Source: Limnohabitans sp. T6-5 (lineage in GTDB: Bacteria > Pseudomonadota > Gammaproteobacteria > Burkholderiales > Burkholderiaceae_C). From it: a DNA stretch of 64,000 bases. Of the stretch, positions 50,972 through 60,369 are shown piece after piece (positions within the stretch are counted from its first letter, which is position 1; every line of letters begins with the position of its first letter). The translations under genes were made by a program, and so were the position numbers. The DNA lies in assembly GCF_003063315.1 (NCBI RefSeq), contig NZ_NERV01000002.1:62001-126000 (forward strand). The letters are read 5' to 3'. Under the pieces are notes generated by a model. It was not told where the DNA came from, did not search any database, and saw nothing but the letters and a program-made list of their open reading frames with translations.

Positions 50972-51222
50972 CGGGTCTTTGGATTTTCATAATGCGGTAA
51001 ATTGTGGGGTTGCAGCTCAGTATATTTTCTCAATATGGAAAATGATATTTCGTATTGAGAAATATTCTTTGCAAGTCCTTGATTTTTAAAGAATAAAAAA
51101 ATGTCTTATATAAGACATAAGAATTGAAAAAGGTCTTCTAGAAGAGTTAAGATTTAGCCAACGACAAAGCAGAATCCGCTGCCCACATCGCCCGATTTCA
51201 ACTTGACTTCAGGAGCATCCTC
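50972..51222 (+). promoter_or_regulatory. AT-rich aceA regulatory region with three nested palindromes
   Basis: This 251-base region is much richer in A and T than its surroundings. It holds the inverted repeat TTTCTCAATA/TATTGAGAAA (51026-51035 and 51053-51062), the 18-base palindrome ATGTCTTATATAAGACAT (51101-51118) and the 12-base palindrome TCTTCTAGAAGA (51134-51145). A candidate promoter, TTGAAA (51124-51129) and TAAGAT (51148-51153) with an 18-base spacer, has the last palindrome inside its spacer. These look like operators for control of isocitrate lyase. Confidence 0.55.
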
Positions 51223-52554
51223 ATGCCAGCCAGCCTCACTCAACAATTGAGCCGTGAACAGCAAATCGCCGCCCTCGAAAAAGACTGGGCCACCAACCCA
51301 CGCTGGAAAGGCGTGAAGCGCGGTTACTCCGCAGCCGACGTCGTTCGTTTGCGCGGCAGCATGCCCATTGAGCACACCTTGGCCAAGCGCGGTGCAGAAA
51401 AGCTCTGGGAAAAAATCAACGGTGGTGCCAAAAAAGGTTACGTCAATGCCTTCGGTGCCATCAGCGCTGGTCAGGCCATGCAACAAGCCAAAGCTGGCTT
51501 GGAAGCGGTGTATCTGTCGGGCTGGCAAGTCGCTGCCGACGGCAACACTTCCGAGACCATGTACCCCGATCAGTCGCTGTACGCGTACGACTCGGTGCCT
51601 ACCATGGTTCGCCGCATCAACAACACTTTCAAGCGCGCTGACGAAATCCAGTGGGGCCGTGGTATCGAGCCAGGCAGCAAGGACTTCATCGACTATTTCT
51701 TGCCGATTGTGGCTGACGCAGAAGCCGGTTTCGGTGGCGTTCTGAATGCCTTCGAATTGATGAAGAACATGATCGCTTCGGGCGCTGCCGGCGTCCACTT
51801 TGAAGACCAATTGGCCGCTGTGAAGAAATGCGGTCACATGGGTGGCAAAGTGTTGGTGCCAACACAAGAAGCTTGCGAGAAGTTGATCTCTGCACGTTTC
51901 GCTGCCGACGTCATGGGCGTGTCCACCATCGTGTTGGCTCGTACAGATGCCGAAGCCGCCAACTTGATCACATCTGATCACGACGCCAATGACAAACCAT
52001 TCTTGACAGGCGAGCGCACACAAGAAGGTTTCTACCGCGTCAAAAACGGTCTGGAGCAAGCCATCAGCCGCGGTGTGGCCTACGCTCCCTATGCTGACTT
52101 GGTGTGGTGCGAAACTGGCGTGCCAGACATTGGCTTTGCCCGTGAATTCGCGCAAGCCGTGCACGCCGCCTGCCCAGGCAAGTTGCTGTCGTACAACTGC
52201 TCGCCATCGTTCAACTGGAAGAAAAACCTCAACGACAGCCAGATCGCTTCCTTCCAGGACGACCTGTCGGCACTGGGCTACAAATACCAGTTCATCACAC
52301 TGGCCGGTATCCACATCAACTGGTTCAACACCTTCCAGTTTGCCCATGCTTACGCTCGTGGCGAAGGCATGAAGCACTACACCGAAATGGTTCAAGAGCC
52401 TGAATTCGCAGCACGCGACAAGGGTTACACCTTCGTGTCGCACCAGCAAGAAGTTGGCGCAGGCTACTTTGACGACGTGACCACCGTGATCCAGGGCGGT
52501 TCGTCTTCTGTGAAAGCCTTGACCGGTTCTACTGAAGAAGAGCAGTTCCACTGA
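51223..52554 (+). CDS. aceA: Isocitrate lyase
   Basis: First enzyme of the glyoxylate bypass (443 residues; E. coli 434), splitting isocitrate into glyoxylate and succinate for growth on acetate or fatty acids. The catalytic signature KKCGHMGGKVL has Cys203. YLSGWQVAADGN and YNCSPSFNWKKNL are substrate-site motifs, and IVLARTDAEAANL is conserved. AGGAG (51211-51215) precedes ATG 51223. Malate synthase is not adjacent. Confidence 0.98.
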   Translation: MPASLTQQLSREQQIAALEKDWATNPRWKGVKRGYSAADVVRLRGSMPIEHTLAKRGAEKLWEKINGGAKKGYVNAFGAISAGQAMQQAKAGLEAVYLSGWQVAADGNTSETMYPDQSLYAYDSVPTMVRRINNTFKRADEIQWGRGIEPGSKDFIDYFLPIVADAEAGFGGVLNAFELMKNMIASGAAGVHFEDQLAAVKKCGHMGGKVLVPTQEACEKLISARFAADVMGVSTIVLARTDAEAANLITSDHDANDKPFLTGERTQEGFYRVKNGLEQAISRGVAYAPYADLVWCETGVPDIGFAREFAQAVHAACPGKLLSYNCSPSFNWKKNLNDSQIASFQDDLSALGYKYQFITLAGIHINWFNTFQFAHAYARGEGMKHYTEMVQEPEFAARDKGYTFVSHQQEVGAGYFDDVTTVIQGGSSSVKALTGSTEEEQFH

Positions 52555-52578
52555 TCGACTTCCCGGTATGCTGAAGGC

Positions 52579-52647
52579 GAGGGCGGCGTAAAATCTGCCC
52601 TCAGCGTTTAGACACTTCTTTCAAGCGCGGCCTTTGCCGCGCTTTTT
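52579..52647 (+). promoter_or_regulatory. Promoter hairpin and terminator-like hairpin before thrS
   Basis: TAAAAT (52589-52594), a possible -10 box, lies in the loop of a GAGGGC/GCCCTC inverted repeat (52579-52602). Downstream, GCGCGGC (52625-52631) and GCCGCGC (52636-52642) form a terminator stem followed by five T, ending 12 bases before thrS. This could be the aceA terminator or an attenuator of thrS. Confidence 0.5.
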
Positions 52648-52659
52648 ACTTGCAAACTC

Positions 52660-54579
52660 ATGGTTCAGATTACTCTTCCCGACGGTTCCTTGCGTGAATT
52701 TCCTGGCCCCGTGACGGTGGCCGAAGTGGCCGCTTCAATTGGCGCTGGCCTGGCCAAAGCGGCCTTGGGCGGCAAAGTCAACGGTCAATTGGTGGACACC
52801 AGCTTCAGCATGGCGGCCAACTCGCAGCTGGCCATCGTGACGGCCAAAGACCCCGAGGGGCTTGAGTTGATCCGTCACTCGACCGCGCACTTGCTGGCTT
52901 ATGCCGTCAAGGACTTGTTCCCCGAGGCACAAGTCACGATTGGTCCAGTCATTGAAAACGGGTTTTATTACGATTTTTCGTACAGCCGCCCCTTCACGCC
53001 AGAAGATTTGGTCGCCATTGAAAAACGCATGACCGAGTTGGCCAACAAGGACGAAGCTGTGGTTCGTCGCGTCCTGCCGCGCGATGAGGCGGTTACCTAT
53101 TTCAAGAGCCTGGGGGAACACTACAAAGCGGAGATCATTGCCAGCATACCTGCCGATCAGGACGTCAGTCTTTACCGTGAAGGCGCATTTGAAGATCTGT
53201 GCCGCGGCCCGCACGTACCCAGTACCGGCAAGCTCAAACACTTCAAATTGATGAAGGTCGCGGGTGCCTATTGGCGTGGTGACAGCAAGAATGAAATGCT
53301 CCAGCGTGTCTATGGCACAGCTTGGGCCAGCAAGGACGACTTGCAGCAGTATCTGGTTCGGCTGGAAGAGGCTGAAAAACGCGATCACCGCAAACTCGGC
53401 CGGGAACTGGATCTGTTCCACATTGACGAGCACGCGCCCGGTCTGGTGTTCTGGCACCCCAAGGGCTGGACGGTCTGGCAAATCATCGAGCAGTACATGC
53501 GTCAGGTTTACCGCGACAACGGCTACCAGGAAGTCAAGGGTCCGCAGATCATCGACAAAAGCCTTTGGGAAAAGACGGGTCACTGGGATAAATACCGTGA
53601 CAACATGTTCACCACAGAGTCGGAAAAGCGTGACTATGCCCTCAAGCCGATGAATTGTCCGGGCCACATCCTGATCTTCAAGCAGGGCATCAAGAGCTAC
53701 CGCGACCTGCCACTGCGTTATGGTGAATTTGGCCAGTGCCACCGTAACGAGCCCTCGGGCGGCTTGCACGGCATCATGCGTGTGCGCGGCTTCACACAGG
53801 ACGACGGCCACATCTTCTGTACCGAAGATCAGATCCTGCCTGAGTGCGATACCTTCACCAAGGTGCTCAAGAAGGTCTATGCCGACTTCGGTTTCACCGA
53901 CATTTTGTACAAGGTTTCGACCCGTCCAGCGGCGCGCATTGGCTCGGACGAACTCTGGGACAAGGCAGAAAAAGCCTTGATGGACAGCTTGCGTGCTTCA
54001 GGCTGCGATTTTGTGATCTCAGAAGGCGATGGCGCGTTCTATGGTCCCAAAATCGAGTACACGCTGAAAGACGCCATTGGCCGCGAGTGGCAGTGCGGCA
54101 CGATCCAGGTGGATTTCAACCTTTCCGAGCGCCTGGATGCCGAGTATGTGGCCGAAGACGGCTCGCGTCAGCGCCCCGTTATCCTGCACCGCGCCATCGT
54201 GGGCAGCATGGAGCGCTTCATCGGTATTTTGATCGAGCAACATGCCGGCGCTTTGCCAACTTGGCTGGCGCCAACTCAGGTGTGTGTGCTCAACATCACC
54301 GATGCTCAGGCTGATTACTGTCGTGAAATTGCTGCAAAATTGCAAAAATCAGTGTCAAATCAAGGCCTTAGGGTCGATTTGGACCTGCGTAACGAGAAAA
54401 TCACGTATAAAATACGAGAGCATTCGTTGCAAAAGCTGCCTTACATCCTTGTCGCTGGTGACAAAGAAAAGGCAGCAGGTACCGTCGCAGTGCGTGCCCG
54501 AGGCAACAAAGACCTCGGTGTGATGTCGATCGATGCGTTCATTGAACTCATTGCAGCCGACATTGCTTCTAAAGCCTGA
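52660..54579 (+). CDS. thrS: Threonyl-tRNA synthetase
   Basis: Class II synthetase (639 residues; E. coli 642) with an N-terminal TGS domain (1-62), an editing domain ([21 protein letters not shown]), a catalytic core (motif 2 region [25 protein letters not shown] in part, zinc-binding Cys in [10 protein letters not shown]) and a C-terminal anticodon domain. It lacks a strong ribosome site. It begins the thrS-infC-rpmI-rplT-pheST-ihfA cluster. Confidence 0.98.
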   Translation: MVQITLPDGSLREFPGPVTVAEVAASIGAGLAKAALGGKVNGQLVDTSFSMAANSQLAIVTAKDPEGLELIRHSTAHLLAYAVKDLFPEAQVTIGPVIENGFYYDFSYSRPFTPEDLVAIEKRMTELANKDEAVVRRVLPRDEAVTYFKSLGEHYKAEIIASIPADQDVSLYREGAFEDLCRGPHVPSTGKLKHFKLMKVAGAYWRGDSKNEMLQRVYGTAWASKDDLQQYLVRLEEAEKRDHRKLGRELDLFHIDEHAPGLVFWHPKGWTVWQIIEQYMRQVYRDNGYQEVKGPQIIDKSLWEKTGHWDKYRDNMFTTESEKRDYALKPMNCPGHILIFKQGIKSYRDLPLRYGEFGQCHRNEPSGGLHGIMRVRGFTQDDGHIFCTEDQILPECDTFTKVLKKVYADFGFTDILYKVSTRPAARIGSDELWDKAEKALMDSLRASGCDFVISEGDGAFYGPKIEYTLKDAIGREWQCGTIQVDFNLSERLDAEYVAEDGSRQRPVILHRAIVGSMERFIGILIEQHAGALPTWLAPTQVCVLNITDAQADYCREIAAKLQKSVSNQGLRVDLDLRNEKITYKIREHSLQKLPYILVAGDKEKAAGTVAVRARGNKDLGVMSIDAFIELIAADIASKA

Positions 54580-54665
54580 AGGTGAGTTTCGCCACAAGCT
54601 TTGGCCCGTGGGCACAAAGGCGGTTTGGCTGCTGTTTGCAGTTATTACCCTTGAAGGATTGAGTC

Positions 54666-55262
54666 ATCGCTACCGAATTTCGTGATCGTCGCCAACGCGA
54701 AGAACGCAAACACCGTTTGAACCGTGAAATCATGGCCCCTGAGGTCCGTGTTTCCGGCCCTGAAAACGAGCCATTGGGCATCTTGTCTTTGGCAGAAGCA
54801 CTGCGCATGGCAGGTGAATTGGATGTGGATCTGGTTGAAATCGCCGCCACTGCCAATCCGCCGGTTTGTCGTTTGATGGACTACGGCAAGTTCAAGTACC
54901 AAGAGCAAAAGCGAGCGGCGGAAGCCAAAGCCAAGCAAACGGTCATTGACATCAAGGAAGTCAAGTTCCGCCCCGGAACCGACGATGGTGACTACAACAT
55001 CAAGATGCGCAACATCCGCCGCTTTTTGGCAGATGGCGACAAATGCAAGATCACCTTGCGTTTCCGCGGTCGCGAGATCACCCACCAAGAGTTGGGTATG
55101 GCCTTGCTGAACCGGATTCGCGACGAATTGGCAGATCTGATCATCGTCGAGCAGTTCCCCAAGCTCGAAGGTCGTCAGATGATCATGATGATCGCGCCAG
55201 GTCGCAAAAAGCCCGCCGGCAAGTCTGCAGATGCTGCAGCGCCTGCAGATCAGGCGGGTTGA
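54666..55262 (+). CDS. infC: Translation initiation factor IF-3 (ATC start)
   Basis: IF-3 (198 residues) prevents subunit joining and proofreads the start codon. The N domain ([20 protein letters not shown]) and C domain ([17 protein letters not shown]) are clear. The only well-placed start is ATC 54666, nine bases after AAGGA (54652-54656), giving [20 protein letters not shown]. Rare start codons are the known means of IF-3 autoregulation (ATT in E. coli). A TTG at 54717 would truncate the conserved N terminus. Confidence 0.93.
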   Translation: MATEFRDRRQREERKHRLNREIMAPEVRVSGPENEPLGILSLAEALRMAGELDVDLVEIAATANPPVCRLMDYGKFKYQEQKRAAEAKAKQTVIDIKEVKFRPGTDDGDYNIKMRNIRRFLADGDKCKITLRFRGREITHQELGMALLNRIRDELADLIIVEQFPKLEGRQMIMMIAPGRKKPAGKSADAAAPADQAG

Positions 55263-55394
55263 AGAGTTGGATCTGCCTTCGGGCAGGTCGAATCAAGAGC
55301 TGCCTTCGGGAGGCTTTTGTAAAAGTGGCTCGGGGCCATCAAGGCTGCAAAGATTTTGCAGACGCCTCACGAGCACAAATAAAGGAGCATTGAA
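55263..55394 (+). ncRNA. Structured leader before rpmI-rplT (candidate autoregulatory element)
   Basis: The 132-base gap holds a perfect UUCG-capped hairpin CTGCC-TTCG-GGCAG (55273-55286) and a second, imperfect one GCTGCC-TTCG-GGAGGC (55299-55314) followed by TTTTGT. L20 control of rpmI-rplT by mRNA structure is known in other bacteria; a match to a defined family cannot be shown here. Confidence 0.4.
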
Positions 55395-55598
55395 ATGCCC
55401 AAGATGAAGACCAAAAGCAGTGCTAAGAAGCGCTTCCGTGTTCGTCCAGGTGGTACCGTTAAACGCGGTCAAGCCTTCAAGCGTCACATTCTGACCAAGA
55501 AGACCACCAAGAACAAACGCCACCTCCGCGGTGCAGTGGCTGTGCATGAGACCAATATGGGTCACATGGCACAGATGCTGCCCATGGCTGGCCTGTAA
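55395..55598 (+). CDS. rpmI: 50S ribosomal protein L35
   Basis: Basic 67-residue ribosomal protein. [20 protein letters not shown] and the later [15 protein letters not shown] match L35. AAAGGAG precedes the ATG. Located between infC and rplT, the conserved order. Confidence 0.98.
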   Translation: MPKMKTKSSAKKRFRVRPGGTVKRGQAFKRHILTKKTTKNKRHLRGAVAVHETNMGHMAQMLPMAGL

Positions 55599-55624
55599 TT
55601 CACTGACGAACAAGGAGAATAAAT

Positions 55625-55987
55625 ATGCCTCGCGTTAAACGTGGTGTAACGGCACGCGCCCGTCACAAGAAAGTTTTGGCCCTTGCAAAAGGTTTCCGCG
55701 GTCGCCGCGGCAATGTCTTCCGTATCGCCAAACAGGCGGTGATGAAGGCTGGTCAATACGCCTACCGTGACCGCCGCACCAAAAAGCGTGTGTTCCGTCA
55801 GTTGTGGATTGCCCGTATCAACGCCGCTGCGCGTGAATGCGGTCTGACCTACAGCCAATTCGCCAACGGCCTGAAAAAGGCTGCCATCGAAATCGACCGT
55901 AAGATGCTGGCGGACATCGCCGTGCACGACAAGGCCGCTTTTGCTGGCATCGTGAACCAAGTCAAAGCCAAATTGGCCGCAGCTTGA
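55625..55987 (+). CDS. rplT: 50S ribosomal protein L20
   Basis: Ribosomal protein L20 (120 residues), needed early in 50S assembly and a known translational autoregulator. [35 protein letters not shown], and [19 protein letters not shown] are typical. AAGGAG precedes the ATG. Confidence 0.98.
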   Translation: MPRVKRGVTARARHKKVLALAKGFRGRRGNVFRIAKQAVMKAGQYAYRDRRTKKRVFRQLWIARINAAARECGLTYSQFANGLKKAAIEIDRKMLADIAVHDKAAFAGIVNQVKAKLAAA

Positions 55988-56033
55988 TTTCATGAGTGAC
56001 ATGGACCTTCGGGTTCATGCCGCGCACTCGATC

Positions 56034-56072
56034 AAAGGGATTGAGGCTCACAAAAGCTTCAATCCCTTTTTT
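56034..56072 (+). terminator. Strong terminator/attenuator between rplT and pheS
   Basis: AAAGGGATTGAGGCT (56034-56048) pairs along 15 positions (one G-U) with AGCTTCAATCCCTTT (56055-56069) around a CACAAA loop, ending in six T. It lies 35 bases before pheS and could end the rplT transcript or attenuate pheST. Confidence 0.85.
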
Positions 56073-56106
56073 ATTCCTTTTACACAGATCACCGATCTCC
56101 CACACC

Positions 56107-57144
56107 ATGAACGAGCTGGACACCCTGGTCGAATCCGCACGCCAGAGTTTTGTGCAGGCACTGACACCTGCTGACCTCGAGAACGCCAAGGCCCAGTTTT
56201 TGGGCAAAGCCGGTCGCTTGACCGAGCTGATGAAGGGCATGGCCGCTCTGAGCGTGGAAGACAAAAAAACCCGTGGTGCCGCCATCAACATCGCCAAGCA
56301 GGCGATTGAGGCGGCACTGAACGACCGCCGCCAGGCGCTGGCCGATGCCGAGCTGCAAGCGCAACTCAAGGCCGAAGCCTTGGATGTGACACTGCCAGGC
56401 CGCAGCGCCAACGTGGGGGGCTTGCACCCTGTCTCGCTCACGCTCGAGCGGGTCGAATACATTTTTGGCTCCATGGGCTTTGAAGTCGCTCAGGGCCCCG
56501 AGATCGAAACCGACTGGTTCAACTTCACCGCGCTCAACACGCCCGAAGACCACCCAGCGCGCTCGATGCACGACACCTTCTATGTGGAAGGCGGCCATCT
56601 GCTGCGCACCCACACCAGCCCCATGCAAATCCGCCATGCGGTGCAGCACGTCAAACGCTACAAGAACCAACTCGACGCTGGCCAAGGGATGCCCGAGGTC
56701 CGCGTCATCGCGCCGGGCCGCACCTACCGTGTGGACAGCGATGCCACCCATTCGCCCATGTTCCACCAGTGCGAAGGCCTGTGGATTGGCGAAAATGTGA
56801 GCTTCAAGGACCTTAAGGTTGTGGTCACCGATTTCTGCCGCACCTTCTTTGAAAGCGACGATCTGGTGCTGCGCTTCCGTCCCAGCTTTTTCCCCTTCAC
56901 CGAACCCAGCGCCGAGATCGACATTCAGTTCCAAGCAGGCCCTCTGGCGGGTCGTTGGCTTGAAGTGGGCGGCTCCGGCCAGGTGCATCCGAACGTGGTG
57001 CGCAACATGGGCTTGGACCCCGAGCGTTTCATCGGCTTTGCCTTTGGCATGGGCATGGACCGTTTCACCATGCTGCGCTATGGCGTGAACGACCTGCGCC
57101 TGTTCTTTGACGGCGATGTGCGCTTCCTGAGCCAGTTCCAGTAA
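56107..57144 (+). CDS. pheS: Phenylalanyl-tRNA synthetase alpha subunit
   Basis: Catalytic subunit (345 residues) of the alpha2-beta2 enzyme. An N-terminal coiled coil ([20 protein letters not shown]) precedes the class II core with [38 protein letters not shown] and, at the end, [17 protein letters not shown] (motif 3). ATG 56107 gives the normal N terminus; a longer frame from 55996 runs through the terminator. pheT follows after 34 bases. Confidence 0.97.
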   Translation: MNELDTLVESARQSFVQALTPADLENAKAQFLGKAGRLTELMKGMAALSVEDKKTRGAAINIAKQAIEAALNDRRQALADAELQAQLKAEALDVTLPGRSANVGGLHPVSLTLERVEYIFGSMGFEVAQGPEIETDWFNFTALNTPEDHPARSMHDTFYVEGGHLLRTHTSPMQIRHAVQHVKRYKNQLDAGQGMPEVRVIAPGRTYRVDSDATHSPMFHQCEGLWIGENVSFKDLKVVVTDFCRTFFESDDLVLRFRPSFFPFTEPSAEIDIQFQAGPLAGRWLEVGGSGQVHPNVVRNMGLDPERFIGFAFGMGMDRFTMLRYGVNDLRLFFDGDVRFLSQFQ

Positions 57145-57178
57145 TTCCCTCCCAAGTCCGATACACGAGACACGAGTC

Positions 57179-59608
57179 ATGCAATTTCCCGAATCCTGGT
57201 TGCGCGAGTTCTGCAACCCGTCCCTGACCACCCAGCAACTGGCCGACACATTGACCATGGCAGGCCTCGAAGTGGAAGAGCTCGAGTCCGTGGCCCCGCC
57301 GTTCACCAAAATCGTGGTTGGCGAAATCAAGGAGGCCGTGCAACACCCCAACGCCGACCGCTTGCGCGTGTGCCAGGTCGATGTGGGGCAGGGCGCTTTG
57401 CTCAATATCGTGTGTGGTGCGCCCAATGCCCGTGTGGGCATCCGGGTGCCCTGCGCCATGGTGGGCGCCGAGTTGCCTCCGGGCGAAGACGGCAAGCCTT
57501 TCTTGATCAAAGTGGGCAAACTGCGTGGCGTCGAAAGCCAGGGCATGCTTTGCTCGGCCAAGGAACTGAAGATCGCTGACGACCACGGCGGCCTGTTGGA
57601 ATTGCCTGCAGATGCGCCGTTGGGTCAGGACATTCGCCAGTACCTGAATCTGGACGACACCCTGATGACGCTCAAGCTCACGCCCAACCTGGCGCACTGC
57701 TTGAGTGTTTATGGCATTGCCCGCGAAGTGTCGGCTCTGACCGGCGTGCCGCTCAAGGCACCATCGTTCCCGGCTGTGGCCACACAGGTCAGCGACAAGC
57801 TGGCGGTGAAGGTGCAGGCCACCGACCTGTGCGGCCGTTTCAGCGGCCGTGTGGTCAAGGGCGTGAACACGAAGGCGCAAACGCCTCAGTGGATGGTAGA
57901 CCGCCTGGCCCGTTGCGGCCAGCGCAGCGTGAGCCCGCTGGTGGACATCTCCAACTACGTGATGTTCGAGTTCGGTCGCCCGTCGCACATTTTTGACCTC
58001 GACAAAATCCATGGTGGCCTGCAGGTGCGCTGGGGTCAGCCTGGCGAGTCGCTCAAGCTGCTCAACGGCAACACCGTGACTGTGGATGACAAGGTCGGCG
58101 TGATCGCCGACGACAGCCAGGTCGAATCGCTGGCGGGCATCATGGGGGGCGACGCCACCGCCGTGTCCGACGACACGCAAAACATCTACATCGAAGCCGC
58201 TTTCTGGTGGCCCACCTCGATCGCGGGCCGTTCGCGCCGCTTCAACTTCTCGACCGACGCCGGTCACCGTTTTGAGCGCGGTGTGGACCCTCAGCTGACC
58301 GTGGAGCACATTGAGCGCATCACCCAGTTGGTGCTCGACATTTGCGGCACGCCCGAGACAAAGGTCGGCCCGATTGACGACCAAATTCTGAACATTCCAT
58401 CGATCACCCCCGTCACGCTGCGCGTGGCCCGGGCGGTCAAGGTCATTGGGATGCATTTGACCCAGCAGCAGTGCGCCGACGCCCTGCGCGGCTTGGGCTT
58501 GCAAGTGACAGAAGGCGAGGGCTCCGTCACCGTGACGCCGCCCAGCTTCCGTTTCGATTTGCAGATCGAAGAAGACCTGATCGAAGAAGTCGCCCGCATG
58601 GTGGGCTACAACAACCTGCCCACAACCCCGCCTTTGGCCCCCATCACTGCCAAGGTGCGCCGCGAGACCGAGCGCAGCCCATCTGCTGTGCGCCGCGCGA
58701 TTGCGGCCCTGGGTTACCAGGAAACCATCAACTACAGCTTTGTCGAAGAAGCTTGGGAAAAGGACCTCGCAGGCAACGCCAACCCGATCCGCTTGCTCAA
58801 CCCGATCGCCAGCCAGATGAGCGTGATGCGCTCCAGCCTGATCGGCTCGCTGGTGCAAGTGATCAAGTTCAACGCCGACCGCAAGGCCGACCGCGTGCGC
58901 GTGTTCGAGCTGGGTCGTGTGTTTTTGCGCAACGCTTCGGTTCAGAGCAGCGACACCACCGTGGAAGGCTTTGACCAACCCATGCATGTGGCAGGCATGG
59001 CCTGGGGCCCGGTTGAGCCTTTGGGCTGGCAGGGCAAGGCGCGCAACGTCGATTTTTACGATGTCAAAGCCGATGTGGAAAAGCTGCTTGCCCCGCGCAA
59101 AGCAGAATTCGTCGCCGCTGAACACCCCGCCTTGCACCCAGGCCGTTCGGCCCACGTACTGCTGGATGGCGTGGTGATCGGTCATGTGGGCGAGTTGCAC
59201 CCTCGTTGGCGTCAGGCTTGGGAGCTGAGCAGTGCCCCGGTGGTGTTCGAGCTGTCGCTCGATGCCGTCACGGCCCGCGGGGTGCCGGTGGCGCAGGCCG
59301 TGGCCAAGCACCAGTCGGTGGAGCGTGACTTGGCGGTGATTGTCAGTGAGCAGGTCACTCATGCGCAATTGATGGCCGCCATCCATGCTGCGCCCACTCA
59401 GGGCGTGCTGCGCGATGCGGTGCTGTTTGATGTTTACCGTCCCAAGGCCGAGTCCAACAGCGGACTGGCCGTGGGTGAGAAAAGCCTGGCGGTTCGCCTG
59501 ACACTGCACAGCGACGAAGCCACCTTGACCGATGCGCAGATTGATGCCGTCGTTCAGGCCGTGATCGCCAGCTTGGCGCAGCAAACGTCTGCACGGCTGC
59601 GTGCCTGA
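57179..59608 (+). CDS. pheT: Phenylalanyl-tRNA synthetase beta subunit
   Basis: Beta subunit (809 residues; E. coli 795) that binds tRNA and edits mischarged Tyr-tRNA. MQFPESWLREFCNP starts the protein, followed by an EMAP-like tRNA-binding domain (GEIKEAVQHPNADRLRVCQVD), B3/B4 editing and B5 domains, and a C-terminal ferredoxin-like anticodon domain (FPAVATQV is internal; QSVERDLAVIVSEQVTHAQL near 720). ihfA follows after 12 bases, as in many proteobacteria. Confidence 0.97.
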   Translation: MQFPESWLREFCNPSLTTQQLADTLTMAGLEVEELESVAPPFTKIVVGEIKEAVQHPNADRLRVCQVDVGQGALLNIVCGAPNARVGIRVPCAMVGAELPPGEDGKPFLIKVGKLRGVESQGMLCSAKELKIADDHGGLLELPADAPLGQDIRQYLNLDDTLMTLKLTPNLAHCLSVYGIAREVSALTGVPLKAPSFPAVATQVSDKLAVKVQATDLCGRFSGRVVKGVNTKAQTPQWMVDRLARCGQRSVSPLVDISNYVMFEFGRPSHIFDLDKIHGGLQVRWGQPGESLKLLNGNTVTVDDKVGVIADDSQVESLAGIMGGDATAVSDDTQNIYIEAAFWWPTSIAGRSRRFNFSTDAGHRFERGVDPQLTVEHIERITQLVLDICGTPETKVGPIDDQILNIPSITPVTLRVARAVKVIGMHLTQQQCADALRGLGLQVTEGEGSVTVTPPSFRFDLQIEEDLIEEVARMVGYNNLPTTPPLAPITAKVRRETERSPSAVRRAIAALGYQETINYSFVEEAWEKDLAGNANPIRLLNPIASQMSVMRSSLIGSLVQVIKFNADRKADRVRVFELGRVFLRNASVQSSDTTVEGFDQPMHVAGMAWGPVEPLGWQGKARNVDFYDVKADVEKLLAPRKAEFVAAEHPALHPGRSAHVLLDGVVIGHVGELHPRWRQAWELSSAPVVFELSLDAVTARGVPVAQAVAKHQSVERDLAVIVSEQVTHAQLMAAIHAAPTQGVLRDAVLFDVYRPKAESNSGLAVGEKSLAVRLTLHSDEATLTDAQIDAVVQAVIASLAQQTSARLRA

Positions 59609-59620
59609 GTTGGATTGACC

Positions 59621-59965
59621 ATGGAAATCAGTTTTGAGTCCCTGGAAACGCCGGCCCTGACCAAGGCGCATTTGGCCGATTTGCTGTTTGAGCAAATCGG
59701 TCTGAACAAACGCGAATCCAAGGACATGGTCGATGCGTTTTTTGATCTGGTGGTCGATAACCTGATTTCCGGCGAGGACGTGAAGATTTCAGGCTTTGGC
59801 AACTTCCAGATCCGGACTAAGGCAGCTCGTCCTGGACGCAATCCCCGGACTGGAGAATTGATTCCGATTGATGCACGACGTGTCGCGACATTTCATGCCA
59901 GCCATAAACTCAAGGCCTTGATTCAGGGCGACACCGAGGGCGGTGACGAGGTCGACAGTCTTTGA
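59621..59965 (+). CDS. ihfA: Integration host factor alpha subunit
   Basis: DNA-bending nucleoid protein (114 residues). [54 protein letters not shown] (the DNA-intercalating arm with its proline) and [13 protein letters not shown] are the HU/IHF features, split here for brevity. ATG 59621 is chosen; a TTG two codons upstream is possible. The pheST-ihfA linkage is conserved. Confidence 0.95.
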   Translation: MEISFESLETPALTKAHLADLLFEQIGLNKRESKDMVDAFFDLVVDNLISGEDVKISGFGNFQIRTKAARPGRNPRTGELIPIDARRVATFHASHKLKALIQGDTEGGDEVDSL

Positions 59966-59988
59966 GTCGCCCATTTCTGGAGCGTTTC

Positions 59989-60327
59989 ATGTTGTTCAAA
60001 TTCAAATCCCACGCGGCCAGCGACCTCATCATGCTGGAGGCCGATGCCTGCAGATTGCTCAAAATCATGTTGGGCGACGATCCGGTCAAGGGCATTGTGC
60101 AAGCCCAGGCTTTGCCCGGCGTGATAGCGGCATTGGAGTTGGCTGTGGCGCAAGACGAAGCCTTGCGCATGGAGCAGGCCGAAAAAGCCCTGAAGGCTGA
60201 AGGCAACTCATCAGAAGAATCGGCCTCGGTGATTGATTCGGTGCGTTTAGCGCAACGGGCGACGCCCATGCTCAAGTTCCTGAAGCTCAGCCTGGCCGAA
60301 GAGTCCAATGTGGTCTGGGGTGTTTGA
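59989..60327 (+). CDS. DUF1840 domain protein
   Basis: A 112-residue soluble protein, MLFKFKSHAASDLIMLEADACRLL onwards, of the DUF1840 family found in Burkholderiales and some gammaproteobacteria. PVKGIVQAQALPGVIAALE and AQRATPMLKFLKLSLAEE are recognisable. The function is unknown. ATG 59989 has TGGAG at 59978-59982. It follows ihfA by 23 bases and may be cotranscribed. Confidence 0.85.
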   Translation: MLFKFKSHAASDLIMLEADACRLLKIMLGDDPVKGIVQAQALPGVIAALELAVAQDEALRMEQAEKALKAEGNSSEESASVIDSVRLAQRATPMLKFLKLSLAEESNVVWGV

Positions 60328-60369
60328 GGGTCAAGTCAGGTCTCTGGCCGAGGACTTTGGAGTTTGCAT

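Noticed and set aside
55992..56174. 60-codon frame before pheS with several Phe codons (pheM-like leader peptide)
   Set aside because: The Phe codons come from the T-rich 3' arm and tail of the terminator, not from a stretch before it, and the frame overlaps pheS out of phase. Classical attenuation could not work this way.
59966..60369. tRNA expected after ihfA in some Burkholderiales
   Set aside because: No tRNA-like sequence is seen; the space is taken by the DUF1840 gene.
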